Shown here: one piece after another, positions 47,133 through 55,686 of the stretch
How the letters are laid out: each line of letters starts with the position of its first letter
How positions within the stretch are numbered: the first letter of the stretch is position 1
NCBI RefSeq assembly: GCF_003026475.1
Contig: NZ_PYMC01000007.1
Span: 124,001-188,000, forward strand
Reading direction: 5' to 3'
Source: Photobacterium lipolyticum
Lineage (GTDB): Bacteria; Pseudomonadota; Gammaproteobacteria; Enterobacterales; Vibrionaceae
Length of the DNA stretch: 64,000 bases
Program-made: the position numbers and the translations under genes
The notes under the pieces: model-generated
What the model was told of the DNA's origin: nothing
Databases searched by the model: none
What the model saw: only the letters and a program-made list of their open reading frames with translations

Positions 47133-47459
47133 TTACTCCGCTGAATATGGCAACGCCTGTCGGCGCCAGCCTTCAAAACCACCCTCAAGACTATACACTG
47201 TTTCATAACCTTGATTAATCAGATATTGGGCCGCACCCTGACTACTTACACCGTGATAACACATCACAATCACAGGTTGCTCAAAATCAACCCGATCCAT
47301 AAATTCAACCATCGTATCATTGGTCAGATGAAACGCCTGTTCAGGATGAGCCAAAGCAAATGACTGCGGATCCCTGATATCAACCAGTACCGCTTCAGAT
47401 CCTGCCTGCTGTAATAAAGTGTACGCCTTCTCTGCCGAGATATGTTCAAACTGCTCCAT
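47133..47459 (-). CDS. glpE: Thiosulfate sulfurtransferase GlpE
   Basis: Single-domain rhodanese that transfers sulfur from thiosulfate to cyanide or thiols in vitro; the physiological acceptor is uncertain. The start at [13 protein letters not shown] has GAGG at proper spacing and gives 108 residues, the E. coli length. The active-site loop is [10 protein letters not shown] with Cys67. First gene of glpE-glpG. Confidence 0.95.
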   Translation of the reverse strand: MEQFEHISAEKAYTLLQQAGSEAVLVDIRDPQSFALAHPEQAFHLTNDTMVEFMDRVDFEQPVIVMCYHGVSSQGAAQYLINQGYETVYSLEGGFEGWRRQALPYSAE

Positions 47460-47931
47460 TGACTGCCTCATCTATTGTTGATCTTTATGCGTCATCATTG
47501 CCGCAAAAATGTGATGATCATCCACTACGGGATCCTATCGCTTTTAAAGCGGCGCATTTTATACTGCACTTATTGTACCTCACTCAGTTACTCACAACCT
47601 TGCACATAATGTAAGGTCTTATCCACACTTGAAACTCGCGCTGAAACTCAACAATTACAGGGCTTAGCGATCAGCCGTTCCATCTTACCCCGCCGCCACT
47701 GATCATATTTCAACCAGCTGTGGAAAAGCCTGTGAATTGCGTTGATAATGTGTCTAATTAAAATAGGATCCACTACATATAGATTGGATCCGTCACAAGC
47801 TGTGGATAACTATCGGGGTAATTCACAGTGATACTCACAAGTGTGAGTTATCTCTCAATATTCAGGCATAAAAAAACCGACTCTTGGCCGGTTTCTTATC
47901 GTCATCCATTGTGGATAGCTGAGCAGGATCC
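47460..47931. other. Intergenic region with DnaA boxes between glpE and rpoH
   Basis: About 470 bp without a gene. It holds TTATCCACA (47619-47627), TGTGGAAAA (about 47719-47727), TGTGGATAA (47801-47809) and TGTGGATAG (47910-47918), i.e. two perfect and two near DnaA boxes. Four GGATCC sites and an ACTCACA-AG-TGTGAGT palindrome (47833-47848) also occur, plus the rpoH terminator. The glpE promoter must lie in its left part. Confidence 0.7.
47870..47894 (-). terminator. Probable terminator of rpoH
   Basis: On the minus strand AAACCG/CGGTTT (six pairs, nine-base loop) is followed by T residues. The stem is short but placed about 40 bp past the rpoH stop codon. Confidence 0.6.
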
Positions 47932-48792
47932 TCAGAACACGTCACCAACCGCTTGCTTCAGTTTTTTCATGGCGTTTTTCTCTAGCTGTCGGATCCTTTC
48001 CGCTGACACACCATAATGATCAGCCAGATCCTGCAATGTGGACTTATCATCGTCTAACCAGCGAGAACGAACTATGTGCTGACTACGATCATCCAGCCCC
48101 GCCAAGGCATTCGACAAACGGTTATTGGCGTGGCTTTCCCAGTTATTTTCTTCATAACTTAGGGCGACATCGGAAGATTTATCTTCAAGGAAATACACGG
48201 GAGCGGTATAGCTGACATCGCGATCATCATCTTCCGTCGGCATCTCAAATGCCGGATCCTGTGCCGCCAGACGGGATTCCATCTCACGCACTTCTGAGGC
48301 ATTCACACCAAGTTGCTCTGCAACCATTTCAACTTCGGCATTGTTAAACCAACCCAGGCGTTTCTTTGCCTTGCGCAAGTTAAAAAACAGTTTACGCTGG
48401 GCTTTGGTCGTCGCAACTTTTACGATACGCCAGTTACGTAACACGTATTCATGAATTTCAGCTTTAATCCAATGCACCGCAAAAGAGACCAACCGTACCC
48501 CGACTTCAGGGTTGAAGCGTTTTACCGCTTTCATCAGGCCAATGTTACCTTCCTGCACCAGATCGGCCATTGGCAAACCATAACCAGAATAGCCACGGGC
48601 AACATGCACAACAAAACGCAGATGAGACATCACTAAGCTTTTCGCAGAGTCAATGTCCCCCTCGTAATGCAGACGCTCCGCCAACTCTTTCTCTCGCTCC
48701 GCTGACAACATAGGGTAGCGGTTGACGGTCTGGATATAACTATCCAGGCTATCTGCAGAAACCAGAGCCATTGAATACATCGCTTTTGTCAT
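47932..48792 (-). CDS. rpoH: RNA polymerase sigma factor RpoH (sigma-32)
   Basis: Heat-shock sigma factor directing chaperone and protease genes. The 286 residues include region 2 ([38 protein letters not shown], then [21 protein letters not shown]), the RpoH box region near [18 protein letters not shown] that mediates chaperone/FtsH control, and region 4.2 ([26 protein letters not shown]). GAGG precedes the ATG. It lies downstream of ftsX on the same strand, with its own promoter at 48872-48901. Confidence 0.98.
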   Translation of the reverse strand: MTKAMYSMALVSADSLDSYIQTVNRYPMLSAEREKELAERLHYEGDIDSAKSLVMSHLRFVVHVARGYSGYGLPMADLVQEGNIGLMKAVKRFNPEVGVRLVSFAVHWIKAEIHEYVLRNWRIVKVATTKAQRKLFFNLRKAKKRLGWFNNAEVEMVAEQLGVNASEVREMESRLAAQDPAFEMPTEDDDRDVSYTAPVYFLEDKSSDVALSYEENNWESHANNRLSNALAGLDDRSQHIVRSRWLDDDKSTLQDLADHYGVSAERIRQLEKNAMKKLKQAVGDVF

Positions 48793-48871
48793 GCAAAAAC
48801 CTCATGTGTTTTGTGTTTTTTTATACCAATGCAACGCTATGTGAACATCCATAACGTCATATGAACCTGCA

Positions 48872-48901
48872 ATAATGCCAAGAAAACGGGTCACTTTGCA
48901 A
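48872..48901 (-). promoter_or_regulatory. Candidate rpoH promoter
   Basis: On the minus strand TTGCAA and CATTAT are 18 bases apart, about 80 bp upstream of the rpoH start. In E. coli rpoH has several promoters, so others may exist here. Confidence 0.5.
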
Positions 48902-48941
48902 GCGGGTCGCATAATCTACATCATTTGTAGACTCAAAAATG

Positions 48942-49868
48942 TCAGACAGGTTCAATTTCTTTCAAGTGACGTCCGGCAGAAAGCCGCGCCGCCAACAAAC
49001 CAAGAAAAGAAGCGGTCATCAGTAAAATCAAGCTTTCATCCCAGCCCAGGCCGACTAACCGGAAGCTGTTATCATAAAGCGCAGCCAGTTTAGCAACGGC
49101 GCCGTCAAGAAGTATAGTCACTATCGCAGTTAGTACCCAGGCGATAATCGCCCCAATTAATCCGTACCACACCCCGACATACAGGTAAGGACGGAGAATA
49201 AAGCTGTCTGTCGCCCCGACCATTTTCATCACTTGTATTTCATCTTTCTGATTCAGAACCTGCAGGCGCAGAGTATTACCGACAATTAAGAATACGGCAA
49301 ACAGCATTAACCCTGACATCAACAACGCTAAGGTTACGGCCAGCTCTTTGATTGCAGCCAGACGTTGCAGCCAGTCACTGTCCAGGCGTACTTCATCAAC
49401 GCTTGGCTGGGTACGAATTTTTGCTGCCAGCTCTGTGGCTTTCTCACTGCTTTGCCAGGCGGGGACCGGACGTACAATCACCACCGCCGGCAACGGATTT
49501 TCATCTAACAGGCTTAACGCCTGTTCAAAGCCGGCATGCTCACGGAAATCCAGCAAGCCTTGCTGCGGAGAAACATAATCGACCGCCTCAATTTCAGGCC
49601 AGTCCTGGATTTGTTCCGTAAAGCGTATGGCCGCCGGCTCAGCCGCACCACGCTCTAAATACAGCGTAAGCTGCGTGGGGTTCTGCCAGGGCTGTGCCAC
49701 CAGCGTGATGTTTTTCGCCAGCAAGTAAAAACTGGCCGGCAGGGTTAAGGCAAACGCCAACACAGCCAGGGTTAAGATATTGCCCAATGGCCGCTGTATC
49801 AGATCGTTGAGCGCCTCGATACCTTGCTGTTTATGAATTGCAAAAAAGCCAATCTGATTACGCGCCAT
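48942..49868 (-). CDS. ftsX: Cell division protein FtsX
   Basis: Membrane partner of FtsE; the complex relays ATP hydrolysis to periplasmic peptidoglycan amidase activation at the septum. The 308 residues have an N-terminal cytosolic stretch, TM1 (about 31-52), a large periplasmic loop, and three further helices (about 175-200, 225-250, 275-295), the FtsX/MacB permease topology. It overlaps ftsE by 11 bp. Confidence 0.95.
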   Translation of the reverse strand: MARNQIGFFAIHKQQGIEALNDLIQRPLGNILTLAVLAFALTLPASFYLLAKNITLVAQPWQNPTQLTLYLERGAAEPAAIRFTEQIQDWPEIEAVDYVSPQQGLLDFREHAGFEQALSLLDENPLPAVVIVRPVPAWQSSEKATELAAKIRTQPSVDEVRLDSDWLQRLAAIKELAVTLALLMSGLMLFAVFLIVGNTLRLQVLNQKDEIQVMKMVGATDSFILRPYLYVGVWYGLIGAIIAWVLTAIVTILLDGAVAKLAALYDNSFRLVGLGWDESLILLMTASFLGLLAARLSAGRHLKEIEPV

Positions 49869-50526
49869 GTGCCATCTCCCGCAGGTGACCTTGCTGTAAG
49901 TCTAATCGACGATAATTACGGGTCGATAACAATGAGGTGTCGTGAGTCGCCATCAGCACGCAGACGCCGACCCGATTAAATTCTTCGAACAGACGCATCA
50001 CTTGCTGTGATAGCTCTGCATCAAGGTTACCGGTGGGTTCATCAGCCAGTAGCAGCATAGGTTTATTGACCACGGCACGAGCAATCCCCACCCGCTGCTG
50101 CTCTCCCCCCGATAACTGGATCGGCAGGCAGCGCGCTTTGTCGAGCAAACCGACTTTATCAAGCGCGGCAGATACCCGACGCTTGATATCATTTTCAGGG
50201 ACTTGCTCTACCCGCAAAGGTAACGCCACGTTATCGTAAACCGTGCGGTTCATCAGCAATTTATGGTCCTGAAAAATAATCCCGATATTACGCCGTAAAA
50301 ACGGGATCTGTTTGTTTTCGAGCCGGGTGATCTCATGGTCATTAAAATAGATACGGCCATCACTTGGCCGCTCTATCGCGCAGATCAGTTTCAGCAAGGT
50401 ACTCTTACCCGCACCGGAGTGCCCGGTTAAAAATGCCATATCTGCCGGCTGCAGATGAAAATCCACTTTTTGCAGGGCTTGCCTGCCGCCACGATAGGCT
50501 TTACTTACCTGCTGAAACCGAATCAC
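49858..50526 (-). CDS. ftsE: Cell division ATP-binding protein FtsE
   Basis: ABC ATPase of the FtsEX complex. The 222 residues have Walker [10 protein letters not shown] (about 35-43), signature [14 protein letters not shown] (about 138-151), Walker [13 protein letters not shown] (about 158-169) and the H-loop ATHDTSLL. It begins 3 bp after ftsY, in the standard ftsY-ftsE-ftsX-(rpoH) order. Confidence 0.97.
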   Translation of the reverse strand: MIRFQQVSKAYRGGRQALQKVDFHLQPADMAFLTGHSGAGKSTLLKLICAIERPSDGRIYFNDHEITRLENKQIPFLRRNIGIIFQDHKLLMNRTVYDNVALPLRVEQVPENDIKRRVSAALDKVGLLDKARCLPIQLSGGEQQRVGIARAVVNKPMLLLADEPTGNLDAELSQQVMRLFEEFNRVGVCVLMATHDTSLLSTRNYRRLDLQQGHLREMAHGA

Positions 50527-50529
50527 ACT

Positions 50530-51798
50530 CTATTCCTCGTCACTAAACAGCGCTTCAATAAACTCATCCGCGGCAAATGGTCGCAGATCATCAATACCTT
50601 CACCAATACCGATATAGCGAATTGGGATATTGAACTGATCGGCGACGGCAAAGATCACCCCGCCTTTGGCTGTACCATCCAGTTTGGAAATAGTAATACC
50701 TGAAACCGGCGCCACTTCACTGAACAATTTAGCCTGACTGATGGCGTTTTGACCAGTCCCCGCATCAACTGTCAGCATAATTTCATGCGGCGCAGCAGGA
50801 TCAACCTTTTTCATTACGCGGACAATTTTGCGTAATTCTTCCATCAGGTTGCCTTTATTCTGCAGACGACCCGCAGTATCTGCGATCACAACATCAACAT
50901 TGCGCGCTTTCGCCGATTCTATCGCATCATAGATAACAGACGCACTGTCCGCCCCGGTATGCTGGGCGATCACTGGTACATTATTACGCTCACCCCATAC
51001 CTGAAGTTGCTCTACTGCCGCCGCACGGAACGTATCACCGGCCGCCAACATGACAGACTTCCCTTCAGCCTGAAACTGCTTCGCCAGCTTGCCGATCGTC
51101 GTCGTTTTACCGACCCCGTTTACGCCCACCATCAGAATAACAAAAGGTTTCTTGTTGGTATCGACAACCAGAGGCTGTTCAACCTGCGCCAGCATGCTGG
51201 CTAATTCTTCTTTTAGTAAACCATAGAGAGCTTCACCGTCTTTGAGTTCCTTACGGTTCGCTTTTTCTGTCAGGTTTTCAATGATTTTCAATGTGGTATC
51301 CATTCCCACATCAGCTATCAGTAACTGCTCTTCCAGCTCTTCAAACAAATCATCATCAATTTTCTTGCCACGAAACAGACCCGAAAAGCCAGAACCAATA
51401 TTGGTTTTGGTTTTCTTTAAACCCCGCATTAAGCGGGTAAAGAAACCTTCGGTTTTTGGTTTCTCCTGTTCGTGCACCACGGCTTCAGTTGTCGACTTGG
51501 CCGCCGCTAGCGCTTCCACATCTTCTTCAGCAACCTTCGTCGCCGCTAATGCTTCCGCCTCTTCTGCCGCCTTCGCCGCAGCTAACGCTTCCGCTTCTTC
51601 TGCCGCCTTCGCCGCAGCTAACGCTTCCGCTTCTTGCTGGGCTGCCCCCTCTGCTTGCTCCTTTTGTTCAGTTGATTGCTGAGAATCAACATCTGTTTCT
51701 ACAGTCTGTTTTTCTGTTGTTTGGTCGGTTTGCTCGGTTTGTTCCTCAGAACCAAAACCCAGCCACGAAAATAATCCGCGTTTCTTTTTCTCTGCCAT
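50530..51798 (-). CDS. ftsY: Signal recognition particle receptor FtsY
   Basis: SRP receptor GTPase that delivers ribosome-nascent chains to the translocon. The start is at MAEKKKRGLFSWLGFG (membrane-targeting basic/amphipathic segment), giving 422 residues. An acidic A domain with Ala/Glu repeats (about 50-110) precedes the NG domain: G1 GVNGVGKTTTIGKLA, DTAGRLQNKGNLMEEL, and TKxD-type TISKLDGTAKGG. It is divergent from rsmD. Confidence 0.97.
   Translation of the reverse strand: MAEKKKRGLFSWLGFGSEEQTEQTDQTTEKQTVETDVDSQQSTEQKEQAEGAAQQEAEALAAAKAAEEAEALAAAKAAEEAEALAATKVAEEDVEALAAAKSTTEAVVHEQEKPKTEGFFTRLMRGLKKTKTNIGSGFSGLFRGKKIDDDLFEELEEQLLIADVGMDTTLKIIENLTEKANRKELKDGEALYGLLKEELASMLAQVEQPLVVDTNKKPFVILMVGVNGVGKTTTIGKLAKQFQAEGKSVMLAAGDTFRAAAVEQLQVWGERNNVPVIAQHTGADSASVIYDAIESAKARNVDVVIADTAGRLQNKGNLMEELRKIVRVMKKVDPAAPHEIMLTVDAGTGQNAISQAKLFSEVAPVSGITISKLDGTAKGGVIFAVADQFNIPIRYIGIGEGIDDLRPFAADEFIEALFSDEE
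51535..51645 (-). repeat. 36-bp in-frame repeat in the ftsY A domain
   Basis: The coding sequence repeats a 36-base unit encoding a 12-residue AEALAAAKAAEE motif: two almost identical copies and a diverged third (AATKVAEEDVEA). Copy-number change would keep the frame. Confidence 0.8.
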
Positions 51799-51882
51799 TG
51801 GCAAATCCTAGCCCTTGATTGGTACAATTTGCAGTCTAAAAACAGGTGTATACTATCATTTTCTAAACGGTCGAAAAAAGTT

Positions 51883-52488
51883 ATGACGAGACACAGGCAA
51901 CAAACGGGACGAAATGTGCAAAATAATCGCCGGGAAGGGTTCATCAGAATCATCAGTGGCCGTTTGCGCGGACGAAAACTCCCTGTTCATGATGTCGAAG
52001 GGCTAAGGCCCACAACAGACCGGGTAAAAGAGACCGTTTTCAATTGGTTAGCACAAGATATCTACCAGGCAAGATGCCTCGATCTGTTTGCTGGCAGTGG
52101 CAGTTTAGGGTTTGAAGCCCTGTCTCGTGGTGCAGAATACATCACCATGCTGGAATTAGATAAAAAAGCGGCCAATCAGCTACAACAGAACCTCGCCACT
52201 ATCGGTGAAACCAATGCGGAGGTGATCAATACTGACAGCCTGAAGTATTTAGCGCAGCCAGGTACACCTCATGATGTGGTGTTTATCGATCCGCCCTTCC
52301 GTAAAGATTTGATACAAAATGTCATCGAACGGCTGGAAGCCAACCACTGGCTCACTCCCCATGCAATGATTTATATTGAAGCGGAGAAAGAATTGGGTGA
52401 ACTCACGACGCCGGCACACTGGCGTTTGCACCGTGAAAAAACAGCCGGTCAGGTCTGTTACCGTTTATTCGAAAGAGAGGAAGCATGA
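51883..52488 (+). CDS. rsmD: 16S rRNA (guanine(966)-N(2))-methyltransferase
   Basis: Methylates G966 of 16S rRNA in the assembled small subunit. The start at MTRHRQQTGRN gives 201 residues; the upstream extension is not conserved in form. A class I methyltransferase fold is seen with RIISGRLRGRKL, LDLFAGSGSLGFEALSRGA (AdoMet motif I) and the catalytic FIDPPF (NPPY type). It is divergent from ftsY and overlaps the DUF1145 gene by 4 bp, as rsmD and yhhL in E. coli. Confidence 0.96.
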   Translation: MTRHRQQTGRNVQNNRREGFIRIISGRLRGRKLPVHDVEGLRPTTDRVKETVFNWLAQDIYQARCLDLFAGSGSLGFEALSRGAEYITMLELDKKAANQLQQNLATIGETNAEVINTDSLKYLAQPGTPHDVVFIDPPFRKDLIQNVIERLEANHWLTPHAMIYIEAEKELGELTTPAHWRLHREKTAGQVCYRLFEREEA

Positions 52489-52751
52489 AGGCGCTGATCA
52501 CATTAGCGAAAGCCGCTATCGGTTTTGTCTGGCTGATACTACTGATTAATATCTTTTACCCGTTCCCTGGGGTAGCGGCCATCGCGCTGTACATCATGAC
52601 AGGATTTTTATTTATGATGCATGGTTTGCAGATGTTGATTTTCATCGGGGCATTTGGCGACAAGATCAATATGTCGAAATGGGAAAAAGGGTCAATTCTG
52701 ATCTTTGGTATCTTTGCCCTGTTAGATATTCGCCGTAAGCATATGATGTGA
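52485..52751 (+). CDS. DUF1145 family membrane protein (YhhL-like)
   Basis: An 88-residue protein with three hydrophobic stretches (about residues 8-28, 32-52 and 66-84) ending in a basic RRKHMM tail. Family function is unknown. The ATG overlaps the rsmD stop codon, so it is translationally coupled, an arrangement kept in enterics. A heptad array begins 2 bp after its stop codon. Confidence 0.9.
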   Translation: MKALITLAKAAIGFVWLILLINIFYPFPGVAAIALYIMTGFLFMMHGLQMLIFIGAFGDKINMSKWEKGSILIFGIFALLDIRRKHMM

Positions 52752-52752
52752 A

Positions 52753-52812
52753 AATGTAGATACGAGAAGCGAGGTTACTAGATTCTAGGATCTCGCCACT
52801 CGTAACTCAGTT
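52753..52812. repeat. Heptad array between DUF1145 and marC genes
   Basis: Minus-oriented units CTACATT, CTCGTAT, CTCGCTT and CTAGTAA (52753-52781, one slip) meet plus-oriented CTAGATT, CTAGGAT, CTCGCCA, CTCGTAA and CTCAGTT (52778-52812) at a shared CTAG (52778-52781). The last unit runs into the marC stop codon (52811-52813). Confidence 0.88.
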
Positions 52813-53404
52813 ATAAACCGATTTCCAGGTACTTACGTAACCCGTCTAAGAACATCTGGGTTGCAATCATGATCAGCAACAAGCCCATCAGCCTTTCAAC
52901 CGCTTTCAACCCTTTCTCGCCCAACAGGCGGTTGAAGACCTCGTAGAACATCAGGATAACAAACGACGCTCCCCACGCGAGTATGACCGCGAACGCCCAG
53001 TCCCAGATCCGAGTTGGATCCTGGTTTGACAGCAACAATAACGATGCCAGCACTGATGGTCCGGCTATCATGGGTATTGCCATTGGCACCAGGAAGGGTT
53101 CTTCACCTGCCGCCAACCCAGTTACACCACCCGGCTGCGGGAAGATCATCCTAATCGCAATCAGGAACAAAATAATCCCGCCGGAAATACTGACCGTTTC
53201 TGTCGAGACATGCAGGAACGTCAGCATCTGTTTACCGCCAAACAAAAACAGCAACAGAATAACCAGCGCAAAGCACAGCTCGCGAACCATGATAAATCGT
53301 CGACGTTTCGGCTCAATATGCCGCAGGATCGACAACATTACCGGTAAATTACCCAGCGGATCCATGATTAAAAATAACATGACCGCCGCAGACATTATTT
53401 CCAC
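52811..53404 (-). CDS. MarC family integral membrane protein (YhgN-like)
   Basis: The 197-residue protein has six membrane helices with the family features LFLIMDPLGNLPVML and PFLVPMAIPMIAGPSVLA. The start is taken at GTG 53404 (GAGG eight bases upstream), which gives MEIMSAAVMLF and the usual length; ATG three codons later is possible. MarC proteins were once linked to multidrug resistance, but that role was not supported; substrate unknown. Confidence 0.9.
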   Translation of the reverse strand: MEIMSAAVMLFLIMDPLGNLPVMLSILRHIEPKRRRFIMVRELCFALVILLLFLFGGKQMLTFLHVSTETVSISGGIILFLIAIRMIFPQPGGVTGLAAGEEPFLVPMAIPMIAGPSVLASLLLLSNQDPTRIWDWAFAVILAWGASFVILMFYEVFNRLLGEKGLKAVERLMGLLLIMIATQMFLDGLRKYLEIGL

Positions 53405-53571
53405 AGGGCAGACCTCAAACAGAGATTCGTAATACGAAGTAAGATGAAAAACAATAATATCAGCCGGACAGCTGATTAAGAGCAGGGGAGTATAACAAAC
53501 GAACAAAAAGGTGGCGATGAAAACTGCCACCTCAATCAGAATTAAACCGCTATTTTTTACCCATCAGCTGA

Positions 53572-53814
53572 TTAGTGACTGCACATACGTTCACGGTTCG
53601 CCGCAATAGTCTCGCCATCCTGAACGACTTTTTGGCGATCAAGTAAAAATGCTAACAATGCTTCAAACGTTAAGTCTTGCTGGCTACAAGTGTAGAAACG
53701 GACATCTTCGCCATATTCAGCAACGACTGCTTGCTTTAGGGAAACTAAGGTATACGACGCGTTTTCAGCAAGCAGCATATTTAACACATTGTGACCATGG
53801 ACTGATTGGCTCAT
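53572..53814 (-). CDS. YecH family metal-binding protein
   Basis: The 80-residue protein starts MSQSVHGHNVLNMLL, aligned with E. coli YecH; a frame extending 28 codons upstream is rejected. His/Cys residues (VHGH, FYTCS, and C-terminal ERMCSH) suggest metal binding. It is small, soluble and of unknown role. Same strand as marC (gap about 170 bp) and the YhhN gene. Confidence 0.85.
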   Translation of the reverse strand: MSQSVHGHNVLNMLLAENASYTLVSLKQAVVAEYGEDVRFYTCSQQDLTFEALLAFLLDRQKVVQDGETIAANRERMCSH

Positions 53815-53919
53815 AGTAGTACTCGCAACATAAGGGGCTTGGCCGTTATTTAACCATGCTGACGAAGGGACGTTTTGACCCAGAACAAATAAATGCATTT
53901 AAAATGCATCTTATGCAAT

Positions 53920-54543
53920 TCAAAATAGTAATGTCGCTACGATCAGTGTCTGCGCCAGGTAATAGCTTGACATAATGATACTAGTTGATCGTTTAAATGG
54001 CCCCCTAAAACGGTCAACAGCCAGCACCGTATCGGAAGCCATAAAAATCAGCGCCCCGACAAAGGCCAGCAAGCCAGTGGTGGAATGCGTTGTTAACCAG
54101 AATTCCCCGGCCGCCCAGGTCATCTGAGCGATCATGACAATATAAACTGCCACAGGAAACATCAGGCGCCCCAAAGCAGGCAGTAATAATAAGAAAACAA
54201 TGATCCCGCCACCAAACAACATAGCCGGCAACCACCACACCATGCTTCCTGAAAGCTGACTCCAGAAAGCCACGGAATAAGCTACATGAGCCAGAAAGAA
54301 ACAAGCTAGCCCCTGGATAAAACGATCTTTAGGAAGCATTAAAAACACATCCCCAACCGTCGAGAAGAGCAACCCTGTAAAAATCACCTGCTGATAAAAG
54401 CCAGTCAGCCCTGTCTGCCACGTAATGGACAGAAGCAAAAACATGGTAAATGGCTTAAAGAAGAAAAACTGCCACTTAGGGCCATGATAGGCAGCATTAA
54501 TATGTAATAAACCGGATAAAAAAATGGCTAACCAAACCCACAT
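53920..54543 (-). CDS. YhhN/TMEM86 family lysoplasmalogenase-like protein
   Basis: A 207-residue protein with about eight membrane helices. The YhhN family includes vertebrate lysoplasmalogenase TMEM86B, which hydrolyses the vinyl-ether bond of lysoplasmalogen; bacterial homologues are less studied. Family-typical segments are FSTVGDVFLMLP (about 69-80) and FVGALIFMASDTVLAVDRFRGPF with two conserved Asp (about 160-182). Confidence 0.85.
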   Translation of the reverse strand: MWVWLAIFLSGLLHINAAYHGPKWQFFFFKPFTMFLLLSITWQTGLTGFYQQVIFTGLLFSTVGDVFLMLPKDRFIQGLACFFLAHVAYSVAFWSQLSGSMVWWLPAMLFGGGIIVFLLLLPALGRLMFPVAVYIVMIAQMTWAAGEFWLTTHSTTGLLAFVGALIFMASDTVLAVDRFRGPFKRSTSIIMSSYYLAQTLIVATLLF

Positions 54544-55386
54544 AGCATCACCGTTATTGTTATAAGCAAAGACAGTTTAGAAACCAAACCAAAATTGTCT
54601 AGCATGGAACCTCCATAACAAGACCCCGCTTGAAAAACAGTTACTAAACCTAGCAAGTCCCTATCACGGTTGCGTTGATACTATCCAGATAGAACAAATG
54701 GTACGGCCTTATTCCGGGCCTGCTGTAACAACAAAGAAAGGGGAAATTCGCAGATACAGCGGTTCACTGAGATCAAACGGCTTCTGGTTCGCTTTTTTTT
54801 ACCTTCCGGGATCAGATTCCGGACGAATAACAGCTGTATTGCGACAATCTTGAAACACAACGACCCATTCAAAATCAACGACTTAAAAGAAAAAACATCT
54901 CAGTTAATCGAATTAGACCTTCATCCACCATCAAATTGCCACCGCCTCCTGCCATTACCTTTACTCAGCAACTTATAAGCCTAAAATGCCCAACAAAAGC
55001 AGGTATTTATTCTGACTTTACGTTAAACACTAAATATTATGAGTATCACCAGATAACCAACCCCACTTAAAAACCATTAAGCAGCCCCACACTGAATTTG
55101 ATCCATTATTTCAAACAAACAACTTAGCCCCACAAAAGTGCTCACTTACCACCCATAACTAATCAATTAAAAACAACAACTTAAAAACCAAAAGGCAAAA
55201 GAAGAACCAATGCGTACAATTTTAAATCAACCCAAAAAACACTGTTTCCTTCACGAAAAAAGGCAAACAAATGCCATTTAAATTGTTTTTATCAAACAAA
55301 AACAGCCAGCGCTATTGCCTAACCACCAAAAAAGATGCTATTGTTTTTAACACGATCAATTGAGCAGCAAACAAAGGAGCCTAACC
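54544..55386. other. Long G-poor intergenic region
   Basis: About 840 bp with no credible gene. From about 54890 to 55330 the plus strand is rich in A and C and poor in G. By hand count 54961-55260 has about 26 G and about 79 C. Such C-over-G stretches are typical of Rho-loading sites on a plus-strand RNA, or may reflect a relic or an untranslated RNA. A promoter for the small peptide lies at its right end. Confidence 0.6.
55315..55344 (+). promoter_or_regulatory. Candidate promoter of the small peptide gene
   Basis: TTGCCT (55315-55320), an 18-base spacer ending in TGC (extended -10), then TATTGT (55339-55344). It lies about 45 bp upstream of the ATG. Confidence 0.55.
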
Positions 55387-55467
55387 ATGTTAACCCCTTC
55401 ACAAAAACAAGGGCTTATGATGATCGCAGTTGTGGTTGGTCTGATGACACTGCCTGTGATCTACTAA
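55387..55467 (+). CDS. 26-residue membrane peptide
   Basis: A very short gene: AAAGGAG lies seven bases before ATG, and a perfect terminator starts 19 bp after the TAA. The peptide begins MLTPSQKQGLMM and continues as one hydrophobic helix (about residues 11-25), i.e. a short polar N-terminus and a single membrane span. The compact promoter-RBS-ORF-terminator unit argues for a genuine small protein gene. I cannot name a family. Loss of the normal G-poor composition exactly at the ORF supports coding. Confidence 0.75.
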   Translation: MLTPSQKQGLMMIAVVVGLMTLPVIY

Positions 55468-55485
55468 GTCAAAATAAAAATTCAT

Positions 55486-55513
55486 AAAAATGGCGCCTTT
55501 CGGCGCCATTTTT
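55486..55513 (+). terminator. Terminator of the small peptide gene
   Basis: AAAAATGGCGCC and its complement form a perfect 12-pair stem with a TTTC loop and a T run. The symmetric A run allows action on both strands. Confidence 0.92.
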
Positions 55514-55686
55514 CTACCTGTCAAAGCCTCACATTTGCGCTTACACATATGAACTTTCTCAAACACTGAAAAGCGCTGCGATCAGGCAGATAGCTGCGAC
55601 AATGAAGTAAATACAATGCATTGAGAGACAAAAAGGCCCTGTAAAAAGACAGAGCCCAGAGCGTATTGCGGTAGAAGATTAAGAAT

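Noticed and set aside
48915..48931. TCTACA/TGTAGA inverted repeat after ftsX as a terminator
   Set aside because: Six-pair stem with no T run on the relevant strand; left unassigned.
54681..54878. 65-codon minus-strand frame in the long intergenic gap
   Set aside because: No ribosome binding site, irregular composition and no recognisable features.
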